Positions 1 to 8,189 of a stretch of 30,419 nucleotides of DNA are shown piece by piece. The position numbers were made by a program, and so were the translations under genes. How positions within the stretch are numbered: the first letter of the stretch is position 1; every line of letters begins with the position of its first letter. Source of the stretch: a virus; the IMG/VR virus record IMGVR_UViG_3300013100_000329, positions 1 through 30,419 of that record, one strand, 5' to 3'. The notes beneath the pieces are model-generated. The model did no database searches. It had not been told where the DNA came from and was given only the letters and a program-made list of their open reading frames with translations.

Positions 1-68
1 AAAGGGGTGGCGGTGTAGGTTTTCTGTGTGTTTTTCTCCAGCACGTACACGAAGTCGAAATAAACGCT

Positions 69-89
69 CCCCCCCCCCCCCCCCCCCCC
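69..89. repeat. Poly-C homopolymer tract of 21 bases
   Basis: Twenty-one consecutive C residues lie in a stretch with no recognisable gene. Such tracts slip during replication and can act as phase-variation switches when placed in a promoter or coding region, but no reading frame could be tied to this one. It may equally be a sequencing or assembly artefact at the end of a contig. Confidence 0.9.
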
Positions 90-225
90 TTCCAGCATTT
101 TTCTCACCAAATTCATATAAGCTCACTGTCAGAGATCCCAACAAAGTTCGGTCATCCATATCGCCTACATCCGCACATATGCAGTCTGACTGAATTTGGC
201 CGAGGCGCTCGAACTGTTTTTGACG

Positions 226-268
226 CAAGTCGCTGGCTGATTAATGAAGTCATATGGCCAGCGACTTG
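226..268. repeat. Perfect 12-bp inverted repeat
   Basis: The arms CAAGTCGCTGGC and GCCAGCGACTTG are exact reverse complements separated by 19 bases. There is no T tract after either arm. It could be a protein-binding dyad, an RNA hairpin or the remnant of a mobile element end; nothing nearby decides between these. Confidence 0.6.
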
Positions 269-581
269 GCGATTTAAGCACTACTAATGGCCGTGTGGAG
301 GTGTGAGTCGCTATCGGAGAAACGGTTCATATTGACCAAGGCAACGAACAGAGCAGCCCTGATTGACGCAGTTTTTTATAGGCCGACAACCTGGTCGTCA
401 GCATGAGTCGTCGAGTAACAGCTAAGACAACGTCGTAGTTGAAAGTTTTTTCTGGCTGCTGACTTGGAAACGAATCAAGAGCAAAACATACACCACGCGA
501 CAACATACTCGTGGGTATGTACTCAATTGCATCCAGTGGTTAACGTTACGACTCAAAAATCAACTGTGGAAGATTAAGAGC

Positions 582-1625
582 TTATTCTAAGAGCCCTATA
601 AAAACTTGATTGCGCCCGTTTCTTTTTGCATGGTATAGATTCTTGTCAGCCAGAACGAGCCAACTGTCCACGTCAGCAATACTGGGGCTCCAAGGCATAA
701 TTCCAGCGCTTAGAGTTGCATTAGATGATGGAAAAGCCTTCTCCACCTCAGCTTCAAATATTTTACCAACCTCAACCATTCTCGCCACTGACTCTTTAGC
801 TGAAATATCCGTGAGAAATATACAAAATTCGTCCCCACCAAATCTGCATATATAGTCCACACCTCTAAGTTTTGACCTGAGAGCATCTGCCAACAAACAA
901 AGCGCTCTATCACCAGCATTATGGCCATACGCATCATTAACAAACTTAAAACGATCAATATCAACCATTATAAGAAAAGCTGACTCCATTAATTTTGGCC
1001 GACTCATACGTACAGAAACCAGCTCACACCAATATCGACGATTGAGCAAACCAGTTAAAGAGTCAGTACAACTTAACCGCCTCAGCAGCATCTTACTATT
1101 CTTTAATTCAGTGGCCAAATTATAAAATGATAACCCCAGCACAATTGGGTATATACCCACCAAAGGAAGACATAGCAAGACCTCAGAGACCGCACTAATA
1201 TCAAACTTATAATCCACACCAAAAAATAAAAACACCAACGCAAAACCTAGAAACTTGCAACCCAAGCCTTTAAGTAAAAACCTCGGACCTCCAATAGCCA
1301 CATTATTCATAGCCACCATTGAAAATATTGCAACTGAAGGAAGTGGCTTTGCATGCATTACCGCGATCCAAAACCCACAAAATATTGAATCAGCTAGAAA
1401 GTTAATCTTCTCCATTTTGAATGGATTACTAGAATTGCGCGATAGCCAAAAAGCGACGTGCCCCCACACCAAACTATTAAGAGCGAGAAAAACACACTCT
1501 ACCAATGACATTTTTTCGTACGCTGTAACCGCGATAATAAACCCGCATAACATTGTACCTAAAACTCTAGGAAAGTATATTCTTCGCGCAAATAGCAATC
1601 CCTCTCTCACATCTTCCAAATCCAC
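582..1625 (-). CDS. MASE2-GGDEF membrane diguanylate cyclase (DgcC/AdrA-like)
   Basis: Predicted to make cyclic di-GMP from two GTP at the inner membrane. The 347-residue protein begins with a MASE2-type sensor region: RRIYFPRVLG near residues 14-23, several hydrophobic segments up to about residue 165, and the conserved AMNNVAIGGPR at 105-115. This is the arrangement of E. coli DgcC/AdrA. The C-terminal GGDEF domain has DIDRFK at 222-227 and an intact GGDEF active site at 263-267. An RxxD inhibitory I-site (RGVD, 254-257) sits five residues before it, so product feedback is expected. The start is a GTG preceded by a G-rich Shine-Dalgarno-like stretch. The gene is AT-rich compared with the phage genes to its right and diverges from the winged-helix gene at 2015. 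It is probably host or cargo DNA rather than phage core. Confidence 0.93.
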   Translation of the reverse strand: MDLEDVREGLLFARRIYFPRVLGTMLCGFIIAVTAYEKMSLVECVFLALNSLVWGHVAFWLSRNSSNPFKMEKINFLADSIFCGFWIAVMHAKPLPSVAIFSMVAMNNVAIGGPRFLLKGLGCKFLGFALVFLFFGVDYKFDISAVSEVLLCLPLVGIYPIVLGLSFYNLATELKNSKMLLRRLSCTDSLTGLLNRRYWCELVSVRMSRPKLMESAFLIMVDIDRFKFVNDAYGHNAGDRALCLLADALRSKLRGVDYICRFGGDEFCIFLTDISAKESVARMVEVGKIFEAEVEKAFPSSNATLSAGIMPWSPSIADVDSWLVLADKNLYHAKRNGRNQVFIGLLE

Positions 1626-2014
1626 AGCAGTACCCCACCCACAATCAATATAGACCTAATTAAACTTTGTTTTTAAAGCCATGAGCCCGCCACATGCCAG
1701 AGAGCTCAACACCATAAATTTGACGCCAAATTATTGCTATGGATTTTAAACCAAGGTACTGATAGATACACTGACGAAACCTAACATCTACCTCTCATTC
1801 TCGTAAATCCCCCCTTATAATTCACACGCGACTGAACCCTGGGATTCGCATCTAGCTAAGTAAGGGAGACTCTCAACAATAACGCCAATACCAAATCATC
1901 CAGAAAAATTCAACACCACAAAAAAATAATTACAGCCATAATTGTGTAGGTAGTTACCGAATTGCATCTAGACGCCGTAAACCTCACCACAGCGGAAGCA
2001 AGAAAATTCACCTA
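1626..2014. other. AT-rich divergent intergenic region
   Basis: This 389-base spacer separates the minus-strand diguanylate cyclase from the plus-strand winged-helix gene, so both promoters should lie in it. The sequence is AT-rich with many A and T runs. No single convincing promoter or operator could be picked out by eye, and no reading frame of interest was seen. Confidence 0.5.
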
Positions 2015-2311
2015 TTGGACATTAAAAAAAAAGATAAAACGCTAGTAAGTCATTGCAACAACATCATTATTCCTCTGACCCCGACAGAGCGGGACGTGAT
2101 TTTTACAGTTTCAAGCCAACCTAGGCGGCCAGTGAAAAACGAAATGATAATAGAGTACATTCAAAGAGACCCTAACCAATATAAGGGTCTTTGCATGTGC
2201 ATAAGCAGACTGCAAGCAAAATTTGAAAAATTTTCACACGGAGAAAAGCTTTTCCGCTCAGTAAGAAACAGAGGTTATTACCTGATACAGCATATTTTTG
2301 TAGACACCTGA
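2015..2311 (+). CDS. Small winged-helix DNA-binding protein (OmpR/PhoB C-terminal type)
   Basis: A 98-residue protein that looks like a stand-alone effector domain of the OmpR/PhoB family. LTPTERDVIF at about residues 22-31, RRPVKNEMIIEYI at 37-49, the recognition-helix segment CMCISRLQAKFEKF and the wing RNRGYYLI match the order of the trans_reg_C fold. There is no receiver domain, so phosphorylation control is not expected. The start given is TTG; no ATG is available and the ribosome site is weak, so the real start could lie slightly upstream. It is transcribed away from the diguanylate cyclase and could regulate it, which is inference from position only. It is AT-rich like its neighbour. 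Confidence 0.7.
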   Translation: MDIKKKDKTLVSHCNNIIIPLTPTERDVIFTVSSQPRRPVKNEMIIEYIQRDPNQYKGLCMCISRLQAKFEKFSHGEKLFRSVRNRGYYLIQHIFVDT

Positions 2312-2451
2312 TAGCCCATCAATCAATATTCAATAATATAAATATAAGAAATCTATCAGAAAATTAGGCAGATCCAACTTACCAGGGATGGTTTGACAAA
2401 CGACTGACAACATTTAAAACCTTTATGCCTCTATACTTTTCTCCTGACAAC

Positions 2452-2979
2452 TTATAAGTTACCTCCCCTTAGTTTCGAAATTTCTCTAGCATAATCCTGA
2501 CAGCCCCGCAATGCGATCAATCCTCTGTCGCCGGCATCTGTGATGCCGATAATTCGTTGAGCATGCGTTGGGTCAAGTTGGGCTCGACGGGCCGCATGAA
2601 CCACGCCGACGGTCGAGGGGGTGGCAGACACGTTGCAGCGACTGGCTGAATCCTTGGCGTCGAGAAGGACTGACAGCCGCACATCAGCAGTAGCAAGGTG
2701 ATCACGCAATAGAGCTTGATTACGTTTGGCATCGTATAGTTCTCGGGAGTGCTCTTGATCGGAGACGGCGAGTTGTTGCTCTATGGCTAGGCGCTTGACC
2801 TGTTCGGTCTGCATCTGGCGGAGCGCGGCTTGGGTCAGATTGTTTAGATCGTCAGCCTGAAGCGCGGCCTGGCTTTCGAGCTTTCCCTTGTAACGCCACG
2901 CTTGTACTTGCCAAGCCGCGCCGAAGGCAAAAGCCATCGCGATCAACAAAACAGCCGATTTCGGTTGCGTGGTCAGCAT
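2452..2979 (-). CDS. Rz: Rz-like inner-membrane spanin
   Basis: The inner-membrane subunit of a two-component spanin, which disrupts the outer membrane in the last step of phage lysis. The 175-residue protein has one N-terminal membrane anchor (about residues 9-27). A long periplasmic helix rich in Gln, Leu, Ala and charged residues follows (about 33-110), as expected for the coiled-coil Rz family. A second frame inside the gene encodes the lipoprotein partner Rz1. The start ATGCTGA overlaps the stop of the small gene at 2973-3161, implying translational coupling. It is the last recognisable gene of the late operon, and holin and endolysin are encoded upstream in the same direction. Function is known for the family; intactness here is read from the sequence. 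Confidence 0.88.
   Translation of the reverse strand: MLTTQPKSAVLLIAMAFAFGAAWQVQAWRYKGKLESQAALQADDLNNLTQAALRQMQTEQVKRLAIEQQLAVSDQEHSRELYDAKRNQALLRDHLATADVRLSVLLDAKDSASRCNVSATPSTVGVVHAARRAQLDPTHAQRIIGITDAGDRGLIALRGCQDYAREISKLRGGNL
2517..2732 (-). CDS. Rz1: Rz1-like outer-membrane spanin lipoprotein, nested in Rz
   Basis: A 71-residue lipoprotein encoded wholly inside Rz in another frame, the arrangement found in phage lambda. The N-terminus has a basic Lys, a hydrophobic stretch YCVITLLLLM and a lipobox ending in CGC, with Cys20 as the likely lipidated residue. The mature part contains proline-rich segments (LPPPRPSAW) as in other Rz1 proteins. The lipoprotein should sit in the outer membrane and bind the periplasmic tip of Rz. 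Nested position, signal and proline content together make this a secure call although the reading frame is short. Confidence 0.88.
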   Translation of the reverse strand: MPNVIKLYCVITLLLLMCGCQSFSTPRIQPVAATCLPPPRPSAWFMRPVEPNLTQRMLNELSASQMPATED

Positions 2980-3161
2980 TGCTCATCCCTCCAACTGGGT
3001 AGATCGACGGAATGCCCCGCCAATTGGTGACTGCAGTCATCAAAGAACTGGATAAGCCCGCCGATCACGAACGAATTACAAACTCGGGGGCCGTCAGAAC
3101 AGCTGTATCGGACCAGAATGCTCGACGTGAACGTCGGCAAGTCCAAAAGCTCCCAGTCCAC
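2973..3161 (-). CDS. Hypothetical 62-residue protein coupled to Rz
   Basis: A small protein of unknown function lying between endolysin and Rz. The start is GTG at 3161; a TGA stop two codons upstream in the same frame rules out a longer start. Its stop overlaps the ATGCTGA start of Rz, the kind of join used for translational coupling, which is the main argument that it is real. It has two Cys in the middle (YSCSDGPRVCNSF) and no signal peptide. A role in lysis is suggested only by position. Confidence 0.5.
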   Translation of the reverse strand: MDWELLDLPTFTSSILVRYSCSDGPRVCNSFVIGGLIQFFDDCSHQLAGHSVDLPSWRDEQC

Positions 3162-3164
3162 CCT

Positions 3165-3275
3165 TCACCGTGACCGGGGTCCATTCTCATGCGAATTACC
3201 ATGAGCTATACCGCAACTCAGGCAATCAAGACATACACAATCCTACTCGGCCTGGGCGATGCAGCGAATCTCCAT
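3165..3275 (-). pseudogene. Possible Cys-rich mini-gene broken by an in-frame TAG
   Basis: Reading from an ATG at 3275 gives MEIRCIAQAE, then a TAG stop, then DCVCLDCLSCGIAHGNS and a normal stop at 3165. The part after the TAG has a dense set of Cys and His residues (CxCxxCxxC and HxxxH) such as small zinc-binding proteins show, but has no start codon of its own. It fits exactly between endolysin and the next gene. Either a point mutation made the stop, or this is chance. No homologue is recognised. Confidence 0.3.
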
Positions 3276-3282
3276 AGTGCCG

Positions 3283-3792
3283 TCATGACCGCACTCCATC
3301 CGCCAAACGGTACTGCTGGATCAGATCGTCAACACGGTGTTCACGCTGCCCATACCCTGCACCAGGCAGGCTCGCCCAGATGTTCCGGCACTTTGCGATA
3401 GCGGATTCGACCTGGCCTGCATGCACGTCCGATAGTGCGCGGCATTCGCGGATGTGCTGCAGAGCCAGCAGGTCCTGACTGATCGGACTGAAATCAGGCA
3501 GGGCCAGTAGACTTCGGTAGTACGGCCAGTCCCTCAACATTTGCTGGTAACGGCCCGAGGCATTCGAGGTCAGCCCCCTACTGTTGATGACCTTCGACGG
3601 ACGCCCTTTTGCGAACGGATGATCACTGAAGTCCTTGAAGATCTCGGGTTTCATGTCGACTCCTGTAACAATGACGTCATAGCCATCCAATACAGTGACC
3701 GGCGATCTACTGGTCCCCTCAGACCAAGCAAGCATGTCGAGAAAGGCGAGCGCGTTACTGCTGCCCGCCTGAGCAACTGAAAGTTGTGACAT
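3283..3792 (-). CDS. R: Lambda R-like endolysin (lytic transglycosylase)
   Basis: Soluble phage endolysin that cleaves the glycan strands of peptidoglycan. The 169-residue product aligns along nearly its whole length with phage lambda R. Shared segments are FLDMLAWSEGT with the catalytic Glu, GYDVIVTG, the DFSDHPF region, GRYQQM, DFSPISQDLLALQ and NIWASLPGAGYGQ. Lambda R is 158 residues, so this is full length. The frame stays open upstream to 3939, but ATG 3792 is chosen because a GGAG lies just before it and homology begins shortly after. No signal peptide is visible, so export through the holin hole is expected. It lies downstream of the tail fibre and before the spanins; the holin is encoded far upstream at 13896-14240. 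Confidence 0.93.
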   Translation of the reverse strand: MSQLSVAQAGSSNALAFLDMLAWSEGTSRSPVTVLDGYDVIVTGVDMKPEIFKDFSDHPFAKGRPSKVINSRGLTSNASGRYQQMLRDWPYYRSLLALPDFSPISQDLLALQHIRECRALSDVHAGQVESAIAKCRNIWASLPGAGYGQREHRVDDLIQQYRLADGVRS

Positions 3793-3977
3793 TTTCCCAA
3801 CTCCAAAATTCGCAACGCGGGTAGTTTCAATTAAGTTATGCAAACTGCAATACAGACATTTACCCCTCTTAACTAGACAATCTAAAACCAAAAGAACGTT
3901 ATTATTTGTCAGCCCCCAAATATAGCGCTTTGATATCATTCCGAGAAAACTTTAGCTTCAGCAATAAGGGCAGCTGT

Positions 3978-4172
3978 ATGAATGCTAACTCCGAAAAAAA
4001 AACGAACAAACAAGGTTGGTTGTGGGCGTATCGAAAGGTGAGAAGTTTTGGATTTTCTAGAACTACGGCTTTTTACAGGGCAACCCGCTATACCGTCTTC
4101 GGTGATTCTGGAAGAATTGAATCCAGGTCGAGATGGGAAAAGTATCGTCTCAAAAAGAGAACCCGCTCATAA
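3978..4172 (+). CDS. Small basic protein, probable moron
   Basis: A 64-residue protein on the strand opposite to the late operon, between tail fibre and endolysin. ATG 3978 is preceded by AAGGGC at good spacing; the frame is open further upstream but without a better start. The product is rich in Arg, Lys and aromatic residues (WLWAYRKVRSFGFSRT, then RSRWEKYRLKKRTRS) and should be strongly basic, perhaps nucleic-acid binding. It sits in an AT-rich island (about 3800-4320) between GC-richer phage genes, the usual picture of an independently transcribed moron. No family is recognised. Confidence 0.5.
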   Translation: MNANSEKKTNKQGWLWAYRKVRSFGFSRTTAFYRATRYTVFGDSGRIESRSRWEKYRLKKRTRS

Positions 4173-4323
4173 GCCCTATGCGCTTCGCCGCCATGGAAGG
4201 CAGTATTTATTTAATATTTAACACCAATCAATGTGACCTATTTAGCAAGACGTCAAAATTACGCCCATCAAACATCACTCCCCCTTAAAAAATTACGCAT
4301 TACGATATACGATATAAACTCTA

Positions 4324-6381
4324 TCAGCGACTATTAATAAACCTTCCCATCAAGTTGCCAAGAATGTCAGCCCCAAGCTGATTGGGATGAAGATTGTCTG
4401 TCGTGTAGATGGATAAGTTATAACTATTGATACAGCACTGGCCACCTATGTCTAAACACGGCACACCCATTTCCCGGCATACATCTATCATGGCCTTGCC
4501 AATACTTTGGATGCTCAAGCCATAACTGTTCAATGCCGGCGGCACTGGTTCAGAGCCAAATTGACCGCGGTTGGTCGGCGTGAAGAAAAAAAGCTGTACC
4601 GTAGGCTTGATGGTCAGGATCTTATCGATCAAATACCGTACGTTCCCGTGAATGGAGATCGTTTCCTTCGGATCGGCCAGAGTGCCCAGGGGACAGTTGC
4701 CGTGGCCGTAGTCATTCGTACCGCCCCAGGTGGTCACCACATCAATTCCGTCCAAATCACCGGTCGCCAAGTTATCCGCCATCGTACGTAACAGCTGGCC
4801 GCTGACTCCCAGATTTTTAGTTTGCTGCAGCCCGGTAACCTCACACAACTTCGCCGCGTACAAATTCAGCTGAGTGAACGAGTCCCCTAATGCGCACCAT
4901 TTCTTCCCCCAGAACGGTGGGAGTATATTGGTCACACGTGTTAGCGATAACGAAGAATGATAGGGCTCATACCTGATAGGCAAGTCGGCGCCCTTGGTAA
5001 ACATGATCTTCTCCGGTGAAGCACTGTTGGAGGAAATACGTATATAAGCGGCATCTGCAGGCGCGGTCAGGCTGTTCAAGTTCACTATTCCGGCCAAGAA
5101 ACGCTTGTCGGCGTCATACCATGCACCTGTCACACCTTGCGTACTGAACTGCGGCTGGGGCATGACGTTGATGGTTGATGACTTTGTTGTTGATCGGTAA
5201 GTCGCACCGTCATTAGCAACGGGAATAAAACCCGTCGCCCACCAGCCTTCGACGTTGACCTCCAAGCCATTTGTCGAACTAATATTTTTACCGATTATCC
5301 GTGCTCTGTAATCAAACAAATTAGAGGGTGTGTCGATAAAAGAGGCATGTCGCTCAGTCACATAATCCAGTTGAGGTGACAACCCGGCGACTATGGCAGA
5401 ACCCGTTTCAACAAGCGTTTTCGATAACAGGTCTTTACCAATGTACAGCCCCGCCTCGCTGCTATTACCGTTCATCTCCAGCCGGTATGGAACGTACTGA
5501 CCAGGAAGCGCATCTGCAGCGACTATTGCCGTGATGGGACCTGCCCAGTTAAAGCTTACCCGCAGGTATGCAGCTCCAGCCGGAGCACTCACACTGTTGG
5601 CACCTCCAGCGCCAGAAATAAACGCTTTAGCGGCGGTATAAAAGGCATAAGCCATATTCGCTGCTGCAGGGACAGCAGCAAGAGAGAACTTATACGTTGC
5701 GCCAGCTGCCACTGGAATGTACTCGCTACGATACCAAGACCCACCCGGCGCCGTATCTCCCCCAGTTGTCGTATTAAAGGATCCACCTGCAACCTGCGTG
5801 GCGTTGTTGTAAAGGTTTTTGCCGACTTGGATACTGAGTGACTTAACCGGAGGCTCGATACTTGCCACCCGGGATGTCACACCACTCACGGCCGCTGCGC
5901 TTGGGTAGCGCTTGACCTCAATCGCAACCCCGGAACTGTTCTGGTACAGAATCAAATATTCATTGTTATCGGCGGTTGGCACACTGAAGTATTTCCCCGA
6001 CACCGTACCTGCTAAACCGAGCGCCGTAGTCGCAAAGATTCCTGCAGATAGCTGAGCTTGACTACTCGCAATTTCAGCCCGATCTGCAGCCTCAACCACC
6101 ACATTTAAAATGTCCTCGGGATCAGTCGTTACGATGTCCTTCAGCAAAGGCGCAACATACCCTCCGTAACCAATCGATACGTCAATCCTTCGTTCTTTTG
6201 CATAAAAAAACACCCGTGCGCTCGCATCCGCATGAGTCGGATTGGCAAGTGGGACAGTCGCCTCTGCGTCGCTAAACAACGCCGTAAGGATTGAGGTACC
6301 ACTGCTGTAGACGTGAACGGTGGCTCCAGGCAGCAATACGCCGTCCTCAGCCCTTGCGGCAAAGAATTGAATAGGTTGCAT
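4324..6381 (-). CDS. Tail fibre/tailspike with C-terminal SGNH hydrolase domain
   Basis: A 685-residue receptor-binding protein. The N-terminus (about 1-100) resembles prophage tail-fibre attachment regions. Two related modules follow (about 187-300 and 364-474). Each begins with GKN, contains a YIPVA/FIPVA segment followed by GATY, later a PA-AAYxR strand, and ends in VPYR or YEPY; this looks like an internal duplication of a carbohydrate-binding fold. The C-terminal domain (about 494-685) carries SGNH/GDSL hydrolase blocks: GDSF at 499-502 with Ser501, GVSG near 525-528, GGTND at 553-557 and DNLHPN with Asp662 and His665. It may de-acetylate or cleave host surface polysaccharide. It is complete, although the hub gene before it is truncated. 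Confidence 0.85.
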   Translation of the reverse strand: MQPIQFFAARAEDGVLLPGATVHVYSSGTSILTALFSDAEATVPLANPTHADASARVFFYAKERRIDVSIGYGGYVAPLLKDIVTTDPEDILNVVVEAADRAEIASSQAQLSAGIFATTALGLAGTVSGKYFSVPTADNNEYLILYQNSSGVAIEVKRYPSAAAVSGVTSRVASIEPPVKSLSIQVGKNLYNNATQVAGGSFNTTTGGDTAPGGSWYRSEYIPVAAGATYKFSLAAVPAAANMAYAFYTAAKAFISGAGGANSVSAPAGAAYLRVSFNWAGPITAIVAADALPGQYVPYRLEMNGNSSEAGLYIGKDLLSKTLVETGSAIVAGLSPQLDYVTERHASFIDTPSNLFDYRARIIGKNISSTNGLEVNVEGWWATGFIPVANDGATYRSTTKSSTINVMPQPQFSTQGVTGAWYDADKRFLAGIVNLNSLTAPADAAYIRISSNSASPEKIMFTKGADLPIRYEPYHSSLSLTRVTNILPPFWGKKWCALGDSFTQLNLYAAKLCEVTGLQQTKNLGVSGQLLRTMADNLATGDLDGIDVVTTWGGTNDYGHGNCPLGTLADPKETISIHGNVRYLIDKILTIKPTVQLFFFTPTNRGQFGSEPVPPALNSYGLSIQSIGKAMIDVCREMGVPCLDIGGQCCINSYNLSIYTTDNLHPNQLGADILGNLMGRFINSR

Positions 6382-6393
6382 GATGAGTCTCTG

Positions 6394-7248
6394 TCAGGTG
6401 ATGAAGGTGATCGCCGGAGCGAAGTTGAGTTGACTGCGCACACTGCTCCAGGTGTCGTACGCTGCAGCGCAGAGGTAATACGTGGTGTCTGGCGTCAGCC
6501 CCGTGATCTGCCCGGTGCGTGATACGCCTTGATAGCCGATCGTTCCTGCAGTTGCCGGATCAAAGTCCTCCTCTGTCGAATACACAAACACATAGCCGGC
6601 CGCGTCTGGCTCAACACTGGCTGCGCAACTGACATCCGCTGTGGTGGTTCCAGTGACCGTGACGGTGGTTCCCGTAACGGGCACAGGCGCCGTATTGGTG
6701 ACCAACAGCGACACCATTGGTGCCTGGCCTGCAGCGTTTCGCTCGATGATTTCTACCCGATAGCTGCGAATGAGCGCACCATCCACCAACGCATCTTCAC
6801 GTTGGTAGGTGAATGCCGTACTGGTGGTAGCCACCTCTCGCAGGAGAGCATTGCTGCCCGCGTGACGAACACGTACCAAGCGATCCTCGGCACGAGCTCC
6901 GGCCACCCAGCTCACGGTGAAGTATGGCGCCTCGAAGGCACCGACCAGAGCGAGGTTTTGCGCAGTATCAGGCGCTACCCGGGCGGGTGATAACGTGACG
7001 CTGTAGGCCGTGACATCCGCCAGATCCTCAAGCGCTCGGCCGAACACGTTAAATGAGCGGAACTTGACCCAGTCAGTCTTGCCGACCTGGTCGGATGTGT
7101 AGCTGTATTTCCAGACCGCATCATCCAACCGCACAAACGGTGAACCGATCGAGTGACTGGAGATGGCCGTGCTCAGACGCCCGCGTCTCAGATAGCTCAG
7201 CTCATACCCTCCGACTCCGGTGAGCACCGCGTCACGGTAACTCAGCAA
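6394..7248 (-). pseudogene. Central tail hub/host-specificity protein, 3' fragment
   Basis: The last roughly 285 codons of a lambda J-like or GTA-type hub protein. The first residues, reading LLSYRDAVLTG and then YLRRG, match the interior of such proteins, not an N-terminus. The frame remains open upstream only to the fusion point with the tape measure gene at about 7249-7266. The rest has fibronectin type III-like character, for example TGLTPDTTYYLCA near the end. The nominal start is a TTG without a good ribosome site, so expression is doubtful. Its upstream part and the genes normally before it (M, L, K, I) are missing. The tail fibre follows after a short gap. Confidence 0.8.
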
Positions 7249-8189
7249 TTCACCACACCAACACCCGTCATGCTTTTCAGAAGGTTATTGAACCAACTGG
7301 CAGTCTCCGACAGCCGCTTGTTCAGGCTGATGAAGACAGGCTCAAGAATGGTACCGATGGTGACCTGCAGCTGGTTGCTTTTGGAGTCGAGCTCGGCCTG
7401 GCTGCCGGTCAATCCATCGGCCGCCTTGGCGGCGTTGCCGACCTGGGCCTCGGTCTCTTTCATGATGCCGTTGTATTCGGCGGTGATCTGTTGCGAGTCG
7501 GACAACTTGTCACGACTGGTGCCGATGCTTTTGGCGTACTCCTCCCACATTTTTGCGACGTTTTTGGTCACGCCGGCGTTATCAACCAACTGCGAGTTTT
7601 GATTTTTCAGGCCTTCAGTTGCCCCTACCACCGCTTCCGACATACTGAGATTGGCTTGCCGGTTGAACGCCGCAGCATCTTTCAGGCGGTTGATCACCGC
7701 CACCGCCTGGTCGACGTTGTAACCACGACTGAGCAGGTTTTGCAGGGCTTTGGCCGCGTCACCGACGCTGAGCAAGCCGTCAGAGGCGAGCTTGTTGGCC
7801 TCATCCATGGCCCGGCCAATACCGACGCCGGCATGATTGGCCACCGCTTCGAGTCCACGATAAGCAGCCTCCTGTTGGATCGCCGCGTCCTTGCTATCGC
7901 TAACGATTTGACCCAGCTTGAAAGCGCCAAGACCAAACACACCCGCAATGCCAGCCGCCACACCACCGAGGCCCGAACGCATAATGGTACTGACGCCGGA
8001 GAAAGCCTCATTCACCGCCGGACCAAAACGAGCGAGCCGGGTTTGGCTGCCCACCATTTCGGCGTTGATCGTCCTTAGCTCGCGACTAAAAGTGGTCCGT
8101 GCCTCACGCATGTTGCGCTCAATGCTTTCGACTGCACGGTCGAAACCTTGGGTGCCAGCCGTAAACTGATAAGCGATAGTTCTTTCCAT
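7242..8189 (-). pseudogene. Tape measure protein, 5' fragment
   Basis: The N-terminal 310 or so residues of a phage tape measure protein, which sets tail length. The ATG at 8189 follows a TGAGGTGCC ribosome site. The sequence opens with MERTIAYQFTAGTQGF, then helical segments, a Gly/Ala-rich stretch (GGVAAGIAGVFGLGAF) and SMSEAVVGATEGLKNQ. Full proteins of this class usually run from about 700 to well over 1000 residues. This one stops after TGVGVVNC because it is joined out of frame to the hub gene near 7249-7266. It cannot work as a tape measure in this form. It is separated from the chaperone genes by an AT-rich moron. Confidence 0.85.

Larger units (their letters stand above)
1..581. other. 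Intergenic stretch, no gene recognised
   Basis: No convincing coding region was found on either strand. The stretch holds the poly-C tract at 69-89, a perfect 12-bp inverted repeat (arms 226-237 and 257-268, 19-base spacer) and a smaller dyad at 503-520 with arms ACATAC/GTATGT. Neither dyad is followed by a T run, so neither looks like a classical terminator. The 3' end of the diguanylate cyclase gene, read on the minus strand, points into this region. Confidence 0.6.

Noticed and set aside
2852-3043. Minus-strand frame of 63 codons overlapping Rz start
   Set aside because: It overlaps both Rz and the small coupled gene and has no ribosome site or phage-like features.
3189-3401. Plus-strand frame of 70 codons opposite endolysin
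   Set aside because: It is antisense to the well-identified endolysin end and has no supporting start signal.
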